This document shows, piece after piece, positions 45,816-56,368 of a stretch of 64,000 bases of DNA. This DNA is from Capsicum annuum. Lineage: Eukaryota; Streptophyta; Magnoliopsida; Solanales; Solanaceae. The stretch covers positions 163,509 through 227,508 of the forward strand of contig NW_025857693.1 in the NCBI RefSeq assembly GCF_002878395.1, written 5' to 3'. Position 1 is the first letter of the stretch; every line of letters begins with the position of its first letter. A program made the translations under genes and the position numbers. A model generated the notes under the pieces. The model had not been told where the DNA came from. It did not search any database and saw only the letters and a list, made by a program, of their open reading frames with translations.

Positions 45816-47830
45816 GTCTCGAATAAGACAAATCTTCTCGAATAGCCAATGATATTGTACAATAGGATATTGAATCAGTCTCAACCCAAACTTTCTCGAA
45901 AACAGGGGCTCTTTCTTATGATGAAGGCATAGAAACACAAGTGACTGAAGGAGCACAGTTTGTAAAGATTGTAGAAGCGATGACCTAGCAAAAGTATGAA
46001 ACCTATAGGAAGGAACTGGTTTTGCATTGGTAAAAGTTCAATGCATATGGGAGAGGACTCTCCTCGTTCTATCATTATCCATTATATGGAACATCCTAGT
46101 TATTACAAACTCAAGGCGACTAGAGGATTTCTCTCAAGACATCAAAACCTAGTCATAATTTACAACCAACCCATGAGGTAGAGAGCCTCTATCTGGGATA
46201 AAACCAACATACAATTTGACTTTGAACTTGCAAAACAAAGACGTCGTAATTTACAATACTATAAAGCAGGATCATCACAAAGAAAAATAGTTGAAAAGGT
46301 TAGAACCAACCTAGGTCATGATGTTTCACTTTTGACTATACCTATTGGATAGGGCAAGCCAAGTGTAATCCTCTACAATGGTGGATTGAAGTATGTAAGC
46401 CATCCAATTGTAGAAGATATTATATTGCTTATGAAGGCCATCTTTTAATTATGGATGCCACTGAGAAGATGTAGAGAACAATCAAGGAAACAAGTTAAAG
46501 TCAAAATAAAAAGCAGAAAGGGTAGACTATTGGAGACACTTATGATGTATGTTTCAGGGAAAAGGTGTAGAGGCTCCGAGAATTTTCCGCAAAGGGGTGG
46601 CGATAAAATGAGTGGCCTTTCTGTAGTCATGAGGGTCATCTAGGTTTTTTATAATCATTTTCTTCCCCTGACAAATTAGTTTGATTAAACCATCCCACAA
46701 GAAATGCAGGTAGTAAATCAATAAAAGTTGAGCCAAGAGAATCTAATGCCCGGCATATTGGCCAAGGCATAAAAAGGGCCATAATTTTTAATACCCTCAG
46801 GTTCAATGGACCGACATACAATTGAAAGGTGTTATAAAAGGAGAAAATTACCTCAACAATGGGATCTCCAAAATTGGCACTACATGTATACATATAAGTG
46901 AAGGATACAACTAGTCGGATTGAGGCAATGTTATCCTCAGGTCTTGGGCACTCGCTCGAACCCCCATTGCAGCCCAACCATAATATTGAACAATGGTAGG
47001 AGATGGTATCATCCTTCACAAGGGAACCCTGTCTATAAACTGATACTTGGTACTCTTCTCCCATCTGGTAGGTAAAATCATTTAAGAATTTGAAATAGAT
47101 AGTCATAATATCATTAACGCTTATTTCAGTTTTGGATGTATTTTATTTTTTCTTTCCCTTGGGCAAGCCAGATCCCGGGGGAGTGTTCTTTCTTTAACCA
47201 TAGAGATAGCAATAGGGAGGATCAATGTATCGAAGAAAAAAGTAGTGAAAGATCCAGAGTTTGAGATTTAGGGAGGAACATATGAATAAAAGAGGCCAGA
47301 CAAAGTAACACTATAGTTAAAAGAGCCTGCACAAAGATGGAACGTGTGGATTCAAATTTTTGCTAAGGAAGAAAATGTTAATTTCCAGTAGATATATGGA
47401 AAAATAGGAGTCGAAGGGGAAAAGTTTGTATAGGTATGAGTCATTTCTTTTTTATCGTTCGACCATGGCAAAATGCTACGTCTGCAAGACAAGGGGACTC
47501 TCTATGGGGTAAAACTGGATTAAGATATTTTTGACCCATTGGTCCACTCTAGGATGGTCATGAGTAAGTTAGGCCTATGATACCTCGATCTTAATGATGA
47601 TATCACCTGCCAAGTTGTGCATTCAAAAAATCGCGAAAACATTCGAAATCGATTAGGGATGGTGACTATATACTAGCGGATAAATAGAAGGACATTGTGT
47701 CAGGGATTCTAGAAGATACCACCAGCCCTTGTCAGAACCACATGTGAAAAACATTAACAAGATGTTTGCTTTCCCAATACGGATAGGGATATCTCATTGG
47801 CCAAAAGACAGCCTTTGTACCTTATAAATA
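45816..47830 (+). pseudogene. Unrecognised degraded coding-like region
   Basis: Plus-strand frames at about 45990-46450 can be read across two stops as a protein-like sequence. It has HYMEHPSYYKLKATRGFLSR, then NIQFDFELAKQRRRNLQYY, AGSSQRKIVEKVRTNLG, and YNGGLKYVSHPIVEDIILLM. The composition (charged, few low-complexity runs) is more protein-like than the surroundings, but I do not recognise the family. A 156-codon minus-strand frame at 46636-47106 overlaps a separate part and is not obviously real. The stretch adjoins the Athila/Tat-type LTR end, so it may be the sequence into which that element inserted. It is probably another mobile-element protein. Confidence 0.35.
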
Positions 47831-48352
47831 TATACTCCCTTTCCAATTATAAAATATTTGATTTTGCTCGTCCTTACTATTTAAGCAATAAAATATCTTA
47901 GCTTGTTCTCTAAGCATTAGTTATTTCTCCCTTGTTTGTTTTTGGCCATTTTGCTATAATCACTTGAGCTCGGCTGCTCTCGACCCCTGATTAATACGAT
48001 ATAACACTAGACTGCACTATAAGATTCATTTTGAATATCTACTTGTTTGGTTTATTTACTCTTTCATTTGTATTATTTATTTTCTTGCAAACATTCACTT
48101 TTAATCTGAAGATAAGATCATAATGTGCTTGTTCTTGACTAACGAATAAATTAAATTGTACTAGAAAAGATGATAAATTCAATTATACCAAAAAGACAAT
48201 AAACAATAACAAATACATGCATAATTAATTTATACATGAATAATAGTTGCATTACTTTAACTTGCAACCAAACTGCTCCAGGAGTATACTTTTTAACCTT
48301 CCTTGTTATTTTTGGACACGTACATAACTAATATTTTTGTGATTTTGTCGCA
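47831..48352. other. AT-rich spacer
   Basis: No gene is seen. A single CTCCCTTTCCAATTATAAAAT near 47836 resembles one end of a Stowaway-type MITE, but I see no second end. Confidence 0.4.
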
Positions 48353-48361
48353 TTTGAAAAA
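48353..48361. repeat. 9-bp target site duplication, left copy (TTTGAAAAA)
   Basis: Directly precedes the Mutator-like element and is repeated exactly at 49458-49466. Confidence 0.8.
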
Positions 48362-48739
48362 GGCAAAATAGCTCAGTGGACCCTTGTACTTGTTTGAGTT
48401 TGTAAAGTGAACATCTCTACTAAGACTTTTGTCATCTGAACCCCTGAACTCATCAAAACATAGTATTTTAAACCCCTCTAACCGTTGACCAAGCTTGTGT
48501 GGTACAAAATCAGCCGAGATGGACGAAACGCTTGAGTGCACGCGCATGGGTTCGAGTGAGAGACATCGTTTGGTCAATTTTATATTAAAATAATTAAAAA
48601 AAATTAAAAAGAGAAAAAAGCCACCCACCCCTCCCCCTCCCCCCACACTGCAGCCCCAAAGCTGCCATGGCTAACGCTATTGAGCCCCACCACCACCACC
48701 ATCACCACTTCCCAAGGCTGCCATCCCTATCGCCATTAG

Positions 48740-49110
48740 AGCCCCATCCCCCAAACAGCTAAACCCACGTCGACAATAATACAAATTATCAGGAATCCAA
48801 GTCCACCCTTTAACAAATACACTCACATAATCCATCTTTAATTCATTACACTTCAATTCACAATCATCAACATTTTGCAAAGAAGCATAGGAATAATTTA
48901 ACCCTTTGTCTTTAATTCATTACACTTCAATTCACCATTATCGACATTTTGCAAAGAAGCATCGAAATAATTTAACCCTTTGTGTTTTTGTCTGAATTGA
49001 GGACAACCCATTTGAGAATCCCATTTCTTAAAAACACCCAACAAGTTACTAAACGGGTCGGGTTTGAAAAATAAGGTTATGATGGTTGGGGTGGGGTGGG
49101 GTGGTTAAAA
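48740..49110 (-). pseudogene. Captured alpha-1,4-fucosyltransferase fragment (FUT13-like)
   Basis: On the minus strand one frame reads DPFSNLLGVFKKWDSQMGCP, then QFRQKHKGLNYFDASLQNVD and NGELKCNELK, ending at a stop. A shifted frame (48880 leftward) reads QNVDDCELKCNELKMDYVSV, FVKGWTWIPDNL and YYCRRGFSCLG. I recognise this as the stem and start of the catalytic domain of plant alpha-1,4-fucosyltransferase, the Golgi enzyme that makes Lewis-a type N-glycan ends; GWTWIPDNL is its hallmark. A 74-bp tandem duplication (48835-48982) repeats the FDASLQNVD...NELK segment and creates the frameshift and stop. After CLG the similarity ends in GC-rich sequence. Only about 90 codons of an enzyme of some 400 residues are present, so no activity is expected. 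Confidence 0.8.
48835..48982. repeat. 74-bp tandem duplication inside the captured gene fragment
   Basis: Units 48835-48908 and 48909-48982 are nearly identical, with five or six substitutions. Since 74 is not a multiple of 3, the duplication shifts the captured reading frame. Confidence 0.85.
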
Positions 49111-49457
49111 TTTGGTTTTTAGTGGATGGGGATGAAGAAGTGTAAAGTGAAAATCGAGAAAACCAGAGAAAATTAGAATTATAAGTGAAAATAATAACAT
49201 GATTGCGAATTTGTTCACTGATTTCAATTGCATTTTTCAGTTCAACAGTTTACCATGAAATCAGCTTCTTTTATTTAATGCAATATTTAAAAATAACGTG
49301 AAGCTATGTGGCAACAATTGTGTTACACACGCCGAAATAGGATTTAATATTAATATTGAGTTTTATTAAGTGGAGGGGTTCAGATGATAAAAGTCTAAGT
49401 AAAGACTTTTACTTTACAAATTCAAACAAGTACAAGGATCCACCGAACTATTTAGTC

Positions 49458-49466
49458 TTTGAAAAA
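49458..49466. repeat. 9-bp target site duplication, right copy (TTTGAAAAA)
   Basis: Identical to 48353-48361. Confidence 0.8.
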
Positions 49467-49930
49467 ATATACTTTGAAGAAGAAAAAAAAGAAGATGTTA
49501 GTAATAAGACAAAGAAATGGTAAATCTTGCATGCACCCGGTATATACACCAAGTTAATATATGCATGACATGTGTTTGAATTTAAAATTCATATTAATTA
49601 ATTATAATTAATTAATAAGTAATTTATGTAATTTAATTACTTAATTATGATAAAAATATTAATTTGATGTATGTACCAAATGAGTGTAAATTCTTATGGA
49701 GGAGTGCCGAGAGGAAAAAGTGACTAGTCTACGAGTCCATATACTATCTCGAAAGACAAAGACAAGTCGCGCACAATCTTCTTCAAAAACTAAGCTAAAC
49801 TTTGTTGAAAGGTTAGCCTTTCCTTCCCTATGAAACAATTCCCTTGGACATTGCACCCTTTTGTCACCTCTTTCTATAAATATCCTTCAAACAAATTGCA
49901 CTACGATATGAAACTCACTGCCTTATTTAC
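49467..49930 (+). other. Spacer with promoter-like TATA box and short start
   Basis: AT-rich up to about 49700. At 49875 TATAAATA is followed 33 bp later by an ATG (49908) opening MKLTALFTTFFVSF, a hydrophobic start like a signal peptide. The frame ends in TAG inside the following MITE. It could be the beginning of a small secreted-protein gene cut by the MITE, or chance. Confidence 0.3.
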
Positions 49931-50268
49931 TACTTTCTTCGTCTCATTTTAGTCGGCTCAAATTTTTTAATTTAATGTTTCTTTTTACTTATTAAGACAA
50001 GACAAATTTTTTTTTCTATTATACCTTTAGTGTAATTGATTAGTTCTTGTTATTAGCATTCTTAAAAAATGTTATTTAAGAGGATTACCATTAAGAGTGC
50101 ATCATTAAGAATATAAATGGTATTTTGGTATTAGTCATCCATCAATATTGAAATTAATAACAAGACATAATTAGGAGGGGTAAAATGATAAAATTACATC
50201 ATTAATCATAATTTTCTTAATAGATATATCATCCTAATTTGAAACGGGTAAAATGAGACGGAAGATAA
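49931..50268. mobile_element. MITE with TCGTCTCATTTTA ends
   Basis: The left end TACTTTCTTCGTCTCATTTTA pairs with the right end TAAAATGAGACGGAAGATAA as inverted repeats. They are diverged forms of the CTCCCTCCGTCTCATTTTA ends of Stowaway-like plant MITEs. The interior is AT-rich and non-coding. About 338 bp. Confidence 0.7.
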
Positions 50269-51604
50269 TGGACTATGGATTTGTCTTTAAGTTGTCAACC
50301 ACTTTCATTTACCTCTCACTCGCCCACTCGCCCGCCCATTCAGACGTTTTTATTCTCTTTAGTACTATTTTATTTTTGTACAGTAAAGTACAAATTTAAA
50401 TTTTACTTCAAATAATTTCAAACCTTTTACTCGAGTTGGCTGTTTGTGTTTTAAGTATTCAATATTCATCATCTCAAATGTATTAGCTTAGACTAATTTC
50501 AATTCGCAATTAATACATAATATCAGTTTTATTAATCTAATCTCGAGTTGGGGATTAGAGTTATTTAAAAGTTTAACAACTTCCTCCAATCATTTCCACT
50601 GGGTAGGCTCGTTTTATCATGAAAATAATAATTTTTTAAAATTGGAGTTGATGTTGTATTTGATTATGATATAAATTGAAATTATTTTCGAAATTTTGTG
50701 AGAGAAATAGGAGTAAGAAAGTTATTTGTTTTCATTTTTTCAAAAACATATTACTATAGTTGAATAATTCTCATGATCAAACACTATTATTTTCACTTTT
50801 TCATTAAAGTAAAATAATTTTTTGAAAAAAATAAAAAAGGTTCTAATGGCCAAACGCCTAGATAGTTTACTATATACTTTCTTGGCAAGCTTTCTAAGTA
50901 CCTATAGGGATATATGGTGTAATTTAGATTGCACATTTTACACACACACATAGCGTTCACACTCATATGATTGGGAGTTTTCAACTTCAAGCCTATTTTG
51001 TTCTTCATTATTAATCAGCCTTGCAGCAACATAAGGATTAGATATCTAAAGCTTGCCGGATGTTATGCTTTGAAATTGAGTGTTGTTAATAGGACATATA
51101 TAAATAAAATCTATGATAAAGTAAAAAATTTATGATGTATCTTATTTAGACATCACTATATAACATATATTTATTTTTATTTTAGCACTATCTTATTCAA
51201 GATAGAGCTAAATGACCACAAAAAAATTGGCCCAAATTTGTCCACAATAATAAAATGACTATATTACCCCTTTCTTTGAAATAAACAAAGTTATTTAATT
51301 TTTAAAGTAAAAAGATAAAAATATTCAAAAATTAATTAATTCATAATATAAACATAATTTTTTTCTATTATGGCCAGATTATGGCCAAAAGGACTTTTCC
51401 TTCCATATATATAGTGTCGAAACGACTGAATTGATTAGTCACATATGTTGAGGTTTATGCAAAATTGGATGAACTTCAATCATATGCGTCTTAAGTTCAT
51501 GCAAAAATTAATGATTCAACTTTAGTCACGTGAAACTCCAAACACTACTTATCTGAAATTATTTCAAAGTAGAATATACACATAAAATTTTAAGCACTAC
51601 AAAT
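50269..51604. other. AT-rich spacer with repeat-like words
   Basis: No gene is seen. 'atggccaaacgcctag' at about 50848 and 'gagctaaatgaccacaaaaaaa' at about 51207 look like ends of small repetitive elements, but I could not pair them with a second end. The frame at 50793-51008 on the minus strand has no recognised similarity. Confidence 0.35.
51597..51604. repeat. 8-bp target site duplication, left copy (CTACAAAT)
   Basis: Matches CTGCAAAT at 52269-52276 in 7 of 8 positions. Eight base pairs is the length made by hAT transposases. Confidence 0.65.
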
Positions 51605-52268
51605 TAGGAGTGGACATGGTACGATACGGTACGGTATTTTAAATTTCGGTACGGTAACTTCAGTTTTCGGTATCTAAAAGAACAATACCATTACCATATC
51701 AAATTAGTTCGGTATTTTTAAATTTGATTTCGGTATTTTACGGTATGGTAATTCGGTAACCATACTTTATTTTATTTCTAATTACATATATTCATATAAA
51801 AAAAACTATAACTTTAAATTTTAAAAACGTCTCAATCATGTTAGGCTAACGACTATCTTTGTTAATCAATTACACAAAAATAATATTTCAATCACGATTG
51901 AATAGTCCGAGATGCAAACTCTGAACAACAGTACATAAACTTAAGCATAGTACTCTTAAATAATAAGATTTCCAAAAAATTTATTTCTGAATAAAAGCTA
52001 ATTTTGTGTTCAATTGGTTAATGAATGATATATAAATTTATTTAATAATCTTAAATATCATATATATATATATATGAGTTTTATATGTTATTAAAAAACT
52101 TCGGTGCGATATACGGTATTTTGGTATTTATTGCATAAATACCAAATACCATACCAAATACCAAAATAATTTAAAATTCCTACCAAATATCATAACATCC
52201 ATACCGCAGTATAAAATTTTTTTATTTTGATCTGATATTCGGTATATACCATACCATGCCCATCCCTA
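51605..52268. mobile_element. hAT-type MITE rich in CGGTA words
   Basis: The ends are TAGGAGTGGACATGGTACGA and, on the reverse strand, TAGGGATGGGCATGGTATGG. Inner sequence is built from repeated CGGTAC, ACGGTATTT and TACCAAATACC words that pair across the element, so a single strand could fold extensively. 664 bp, no coding capacity. A short (AT)n run is at 52059-52075. The 8-bp flanks and the TAGGG start indicate mobilisation by a hAT transposase. Confidence 0.75.
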
Positions 52269-52276
52269 CTGCAAAT
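52269..52276. repeat. 8-bp target site duplication, right copy (CTGCAAAT)
   Basis: See left copy at 51597. Confidence 0.65.
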
Positions 52277-53415
52277 GACTTAGATGGTAATTCCAAAATC
52301 AACTATATATATGTGCTCTTAGTCCTATGCTATCCTACCTTGTATAAGAGAGTTGATGTGTGCTCCCATGAAATTGTTCGTTACTTGTGAGTTCGAAATT
52401 CAAATTAAGCAAATTTTGACTACTAATATCTTAAAATTTTCTTCTATCTTGATGTGAGAATGTCGTAATTTGTATTACTCTTTCCTAATTCTATTGCATT
52501 TCAAATGAAAATGGATCAAAAAACAATTATAATTTTTTACAACTGAAAAAAAAGTGATCCGCTATAAGTATCTTCATGAAAAAGCGTTGAAAAAATTATA
52601 GAAGTCATAAAAGTTACAATGTAGTGTTACGTATCTTTCCTCTCATATGATTTTAATTTCTCTTATTAGACATTCTTTGTTTTTTTCCCTTAACCTTATT
52701 TTCCACTACAGTAAAATAATGAAATGGATTTCTATTCTTTTCGTCTTGCATGTTCACTTGATTCATCACCTTTTAAAGAGTATACCTATCTAGATAGTAT
52801 TTGCCAAAATCAAAGATGTATTCATATTCTAATTTTCTTTTAATTCTTGCACGACATTATAAAAAAATAATGAAAATTAATCAAATCGTACCAATACCAA
52901 AGAAAAATTGATATAATAAAAGGAAAAATTACATATATACACATGCTGACTTTACCTTATTACATTACATCTATGTTCAAAAAGAAATTACAAAAATCTC
53001 AAATTAATTACTTAAATCTCTACTTTTTTTATTTTCTCTCTCTTCCTTCTTATGCATTTCAAACAGTCATATTTTGCTCCAAATTATGCTCCATATTTTT
53101 TTCCTAAAATCTTGCTACCTTTTCTCTCCATTTATTTAGTATGCCATCTATGATTTGAGTAGCAGCTGTAATTCCAATTTTACCTTCCCTTCTTCCTCAC
53201 CATTTCACTTTTCCTTAACCACGGATTTCACTTTCTCTACTCAGAATTCATAAACCCAAAATTATTTTTTTCCTTTTAAAAAAAAAAAATTAAACCCAAA
53301 TTAATCAAATAAACACTCTCAATAACAAAACAAAATCAAATTGAAAACCCCCTTTGATTATTATTTTGCGTAATTCTTTTTTTTTTATTTGAATTTTTTG
53401 TTGAAGGAATTTATT
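52277..53415. other. AT-rich spacer upstream of the S-acyltransferase exon relic
   Basis: No recognised repeat boundary. The pyrimidine-rich part at 53020-53400 resembles a plant 5' untranslated leader, and lies directly upstream of the relic exon, so it may have come with it. Confidence 0.35.
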
Positions 53416-53555
53416 ATGGATAGATCTTGAACAGTGATGGTTTGGAATGTATTCAGATTTCGTACGGCCCTTAAAGGACTGGGTCAATTATGAACTTGTT
53501 GGTGTTGGGCGTTGTGGGTGCTTATTACACTGTCTTTTTGAACAACTATGGGAGA
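53416..53555 (+). pseudogene. First-exon relic of a DHHC-type protein S-acyltransferase
   Basis: From ATG 53416 the frame reads MDRS, a stop (TGA where GGA is expected), then TVMVWNVFRFRTALKGLG. A one-base loss shifts the frame, and SIMNLLVLGVVGAYYTVFLN then NYG follow. I recognise the N-terminus and first membrane segment of plant DHHC S-acyltransferases (PAT13/PAT14 group, 'MAWNVFKFCTALRGLGS... VLGVVGVTYY'). These Golgi enzymes attach palmitate to cysteines. The similarity ends after about 45 residues. The catalytic DHHC domain is not in the window. It is either a truncated pseudogene or a captured fragment; I see no flanking inverted repeats. Confidence 0.7.
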
Positions 53556-53869
53556 CGAAACTAAAGGCCAAAGGCAAAGAAAATATTTACTGGGGTTTTC
53601 CCTTTCACTTATTAAATTTTCCTTTCACTTATTTGTTAATGACTAAAACAACATATTACTAATTAATCTGACATTGTATTTTGAGCACATAATATGTTTC
53701 CTGTTATGTACCTTTGCTTATAAGTGAATCATACATTGAAATAAAGACAAATACGTTTTAAACGTATGTATTACATAATAGTATACATGTTGTAAAACGT
53801 TTATTACTTGTAAAAAAATTACAAAAATTGTTAATATCATTTACATTTATAATGTATGATGTTATATCA

Positions 53870-54075
53870 TACATTTATACGAATGTATAATCAAATATTA
53901 TACATTCGTAAGTCTACTGGAATGGCACAGTTTCATTATACATTGCTTTGAATGTATAACAACTTATTATACATTCAAACGTTTACTGAAGAGAGACACA
54001 TTTATTATACATTGATTTGACTGTATAAAAACATATTATACATTCATAAATTTATTGGAATGATACTGTATATAT
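53870..54075. repeat. 69-bp minisatellite of TATACATT words
   Basis: Units starting ATTATACATTC begin at 53897, 53966 and 54035, an exact 69-bp spacing. Each holds a central TATACATTG and an AATGTATA-like complement, so each can form small hairpins. Diverged words of the same kind extend to about 54200 and recur at about 54920. Confidence 0.75.
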
Positions 54076-55790
54076 TTTTTTTAAAAAAAAATTGAATTCA
54101 GTTAAATTTCGTTATTGTATTTCTAATAACCCCATACATGTTAGAAACATATAATGCTATATCATACATTTATTACACATTAACTATTAATGTATAATAT
54201 TTTAATCCACCGTGTGTTTCAACAATTACTTACTCATGTAGAGGGTAAGTTACATAGTTAATGTGTATTTCTAATCATGTTCTAACTTCAAGTTTTATGG
54301 TTACGAACTATGATATAGGGAAAAAGCATAAAATTTTTATACTAATATAAATCATTGATTAAAGAAATTAACATCTATAATCAATAAAAAAAAAAATATT
54401 ACTTGCTCCAGCATTCAAAAAAAAACTAATAAAAAATGTTTATACAACCAAAACCATTCAAAGCATCCGCACATAGAAAATCATATTATATTATTCATGA
54501 TTCCTTTGGAAAGAAACCACAAGTCCTGCGATTGTGACCGACTCATCCGCATTTACCAAAATTACTATTGCATCACTTTTGTATGATGTATCATTAATTT
54601 CTGACTCCCAAATTTCAGAATGTCGCAACAATACGGGGATATTCATATTGATTTTACTAGTATTTAAGAACGTATGTAGAAGGAGATTTTAGTAGTTTTG
54701 AAGAACAGGTGTAGAAGAAAGTGGTTGTTTTTTGGCTTTTCAGATCGTGAATCACAGAAAAAAAAATTATGTATAACAAATTTTTACAATTCAAATATCA
54801 GTTACATGTTCTATCAATAAACGATTTAATATTGGCTAATTACTGCCTTTAATTAAGGAACTGTAAAATAATTAAAGATTCTCTTACCTTAAATATAGGA
54901 TTAGTTGTTACATCATACATTCGACCAATGTATAATATGTGACCGAATGTATAAGTATGTTTGTAAAAAAAAAGGGAGAGAGCAAAACAACAAGAATTTT
55001 GTGTAATTATTTTCATTGTCTACGAGATTTATGTTGTTTACACATAATAAAACGGGTTAGAAAAGCTTAATTTTAATTATAATGAAATAATAAAAAAATT
55101 GATATAGTATGAGTTTATAATAATAACCGATCATTAACCGTTTCAACTCTAACCATCTCTTGCAAGAACAATTTTAAATACTTTGCATATATTTTTCTTA
55201 CATTTCACCAAATCTTCTTTATTAATTTCATAAATATCATGTCGATTTTATGACATATTCACATGAAAAGAGAATACTTAAGAAAGTTTAAAATCATGAT
55301 TTTGAAATTTTAAATCATGATTTTTAAAAAATTGGAGTTTCATGCCTAAACATCTACTAATTTCATTTTCACTATTTTTTGAGTATTATTCTATTAAAAC
55401 AATAAATTAGGAAAATGAAATTATCCTTGACTCGAAGAAAATGGACTCGAATGACAAGAAAAGTACTTTTTGGCTGGTATTTTGGTAATAAAAATGGCAA
55501 GGGAAGGTCTTATTGTCACTTCACAATTTTTTGATACTCAAATTATCCTCCGAAAATAAAAATCACTCTTAATATCTACCCAATTTTGGACAAACCATTA
55601 GCTACATCTAAATTTAGGCTGACACTAGCTGACACAACTCTTTTTAAAAGTTGTCTTGTTCACATAAAAGGGAGCAAAAAAGTCTCATTCCCTCCCTTTT
55701 TAATATTATTGGGTCCCACTCTCATAAATACATCAAAGTCTTTGTTCTATTTTCTCTCAATCTCTCTCCTTTTTCAACCTTTTTCCATTA
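54076..55790. other. AT-rich spacer without recognised genes
   Basis: Scattered TATACATT/AATGTATA words and A/T runs. I see no gene. The 71- and 90-codon frames near 55590-55920 are low-complexity and overlap the next MITE. Confidence 0.4.
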
Positions 55791-55798
55791 TGTTTTCC
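55791..55798. repeat. 8-bp target site duplication, left copy (TGTTTTCC)
   Basis: Repeated exactly at 56361-56368. Confidence 0.8.
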
Positions 55799-56360
55799 TA
55801 AGGCGTGCATTGATCGATTCAATTTTATATATTATCGATCTGATTTATCGATTTTTTATTTTTAAATATGCTAAACCAATAATCAAACCAATAAGATATT
55901 TTTTATCAGTTTTTAGTCCTTAACGGTTTGATTTTTGGTTTAACCGATAAGAAAATACTTATAAAATAAAAATAGTTGTACCTAACAAGAAAAAAAAAAT
56001 CGAATCTTAGTTGCAACCAAAAATCCTACATAATGTGTTTTAATTTACAAGAATCTTCAAGTTTGAACAAAATGTTGTTAGGAGAAATTAAGATTTTGTA
56101 TAATTGAAATAATAGGTTTGTTAATTGGTAGAAATTAAAGAGAAGTTAAGATATATATATATATATATATATATATTCTTATTGGGTTGTCGGTTTACCC
56201 AATAACCCAATAAGAAAAAATCAAACCGAACCAATAACCCAATAATTTTTTTTTTTTATAAAACCATTAACAAACCGTTAATCCAATAACCCAATAACAA
56301 TAAACCAATAAAATTTTATCAGTCCAATTTATCGGTTAGTTCATTTTTTGCACACCCCTA
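55799..56360. mobile_element. hAT-type MITE with AACCCAATAA words
   Basis: The ends TAAGGCGTGCA and (reverse strand) TAGGGGTGTGCA are imperfect inverted repeats, with perfect 8-bp flanks TGTTTTCC. The interior contains many 'accaataa' and 'aacccaataa' words that complement 'ttattgg', plus an (AT)13 run at 56151-56176. 562 bp, non-coding. TAGGGGTG ends and 8-bp duplications are typical of hAT MITEs. Confidence 0.8.
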
Positions 56361-56368
56361 TGTTTTCC
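56361..56368. repeat. 8-bp target site duplication, right copy (TGTTTTCC)
   Basis: Identical to 55791-55798. Confidence 0.8.

Larger units (their letters stand above)
48362..49457. mobile_element. Pack-MULE: non-autonomous Mutator-like element with captured gene sequence
   Basis: A 1096-bp element with terminal inverted repeats of about 105 bp. The left end reads GGCAAAATAGCTCAGTGGAC, and the reverse complement of the right end reads GACTAAATAGTTCGGTGGAT. Both continue with CCTTGTACTTGTTTGA, GTAAAGT and ATCATCTGAACCCC-like blocks. It is flanked by perfect 9-bp duplications TTTGAAAAA, the length made by Mutator transposases. The interior holds no transposase. Instead it holds a minus-strand fragment of an alpha-1,4-fucosyltransferase and a GC-rich, CCACCACCACC-bearing stretch (48620-48760) unlike the AT-rich surroundings. 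Confidence 0.85.

Noticed and set aside
46636..47106. 156-codon minus-strand frame
   Set aside because: No recognised motif, and its composition gives no support. It is one of the longer frames but stands alone in degraded sequence.
55260..55375. Possible MITE around 'aaaatcatgatttt' and 'atgcctaaacatctac'
   Set aside because: No second end or target duplication could be paired, although similar words occur at 50848.
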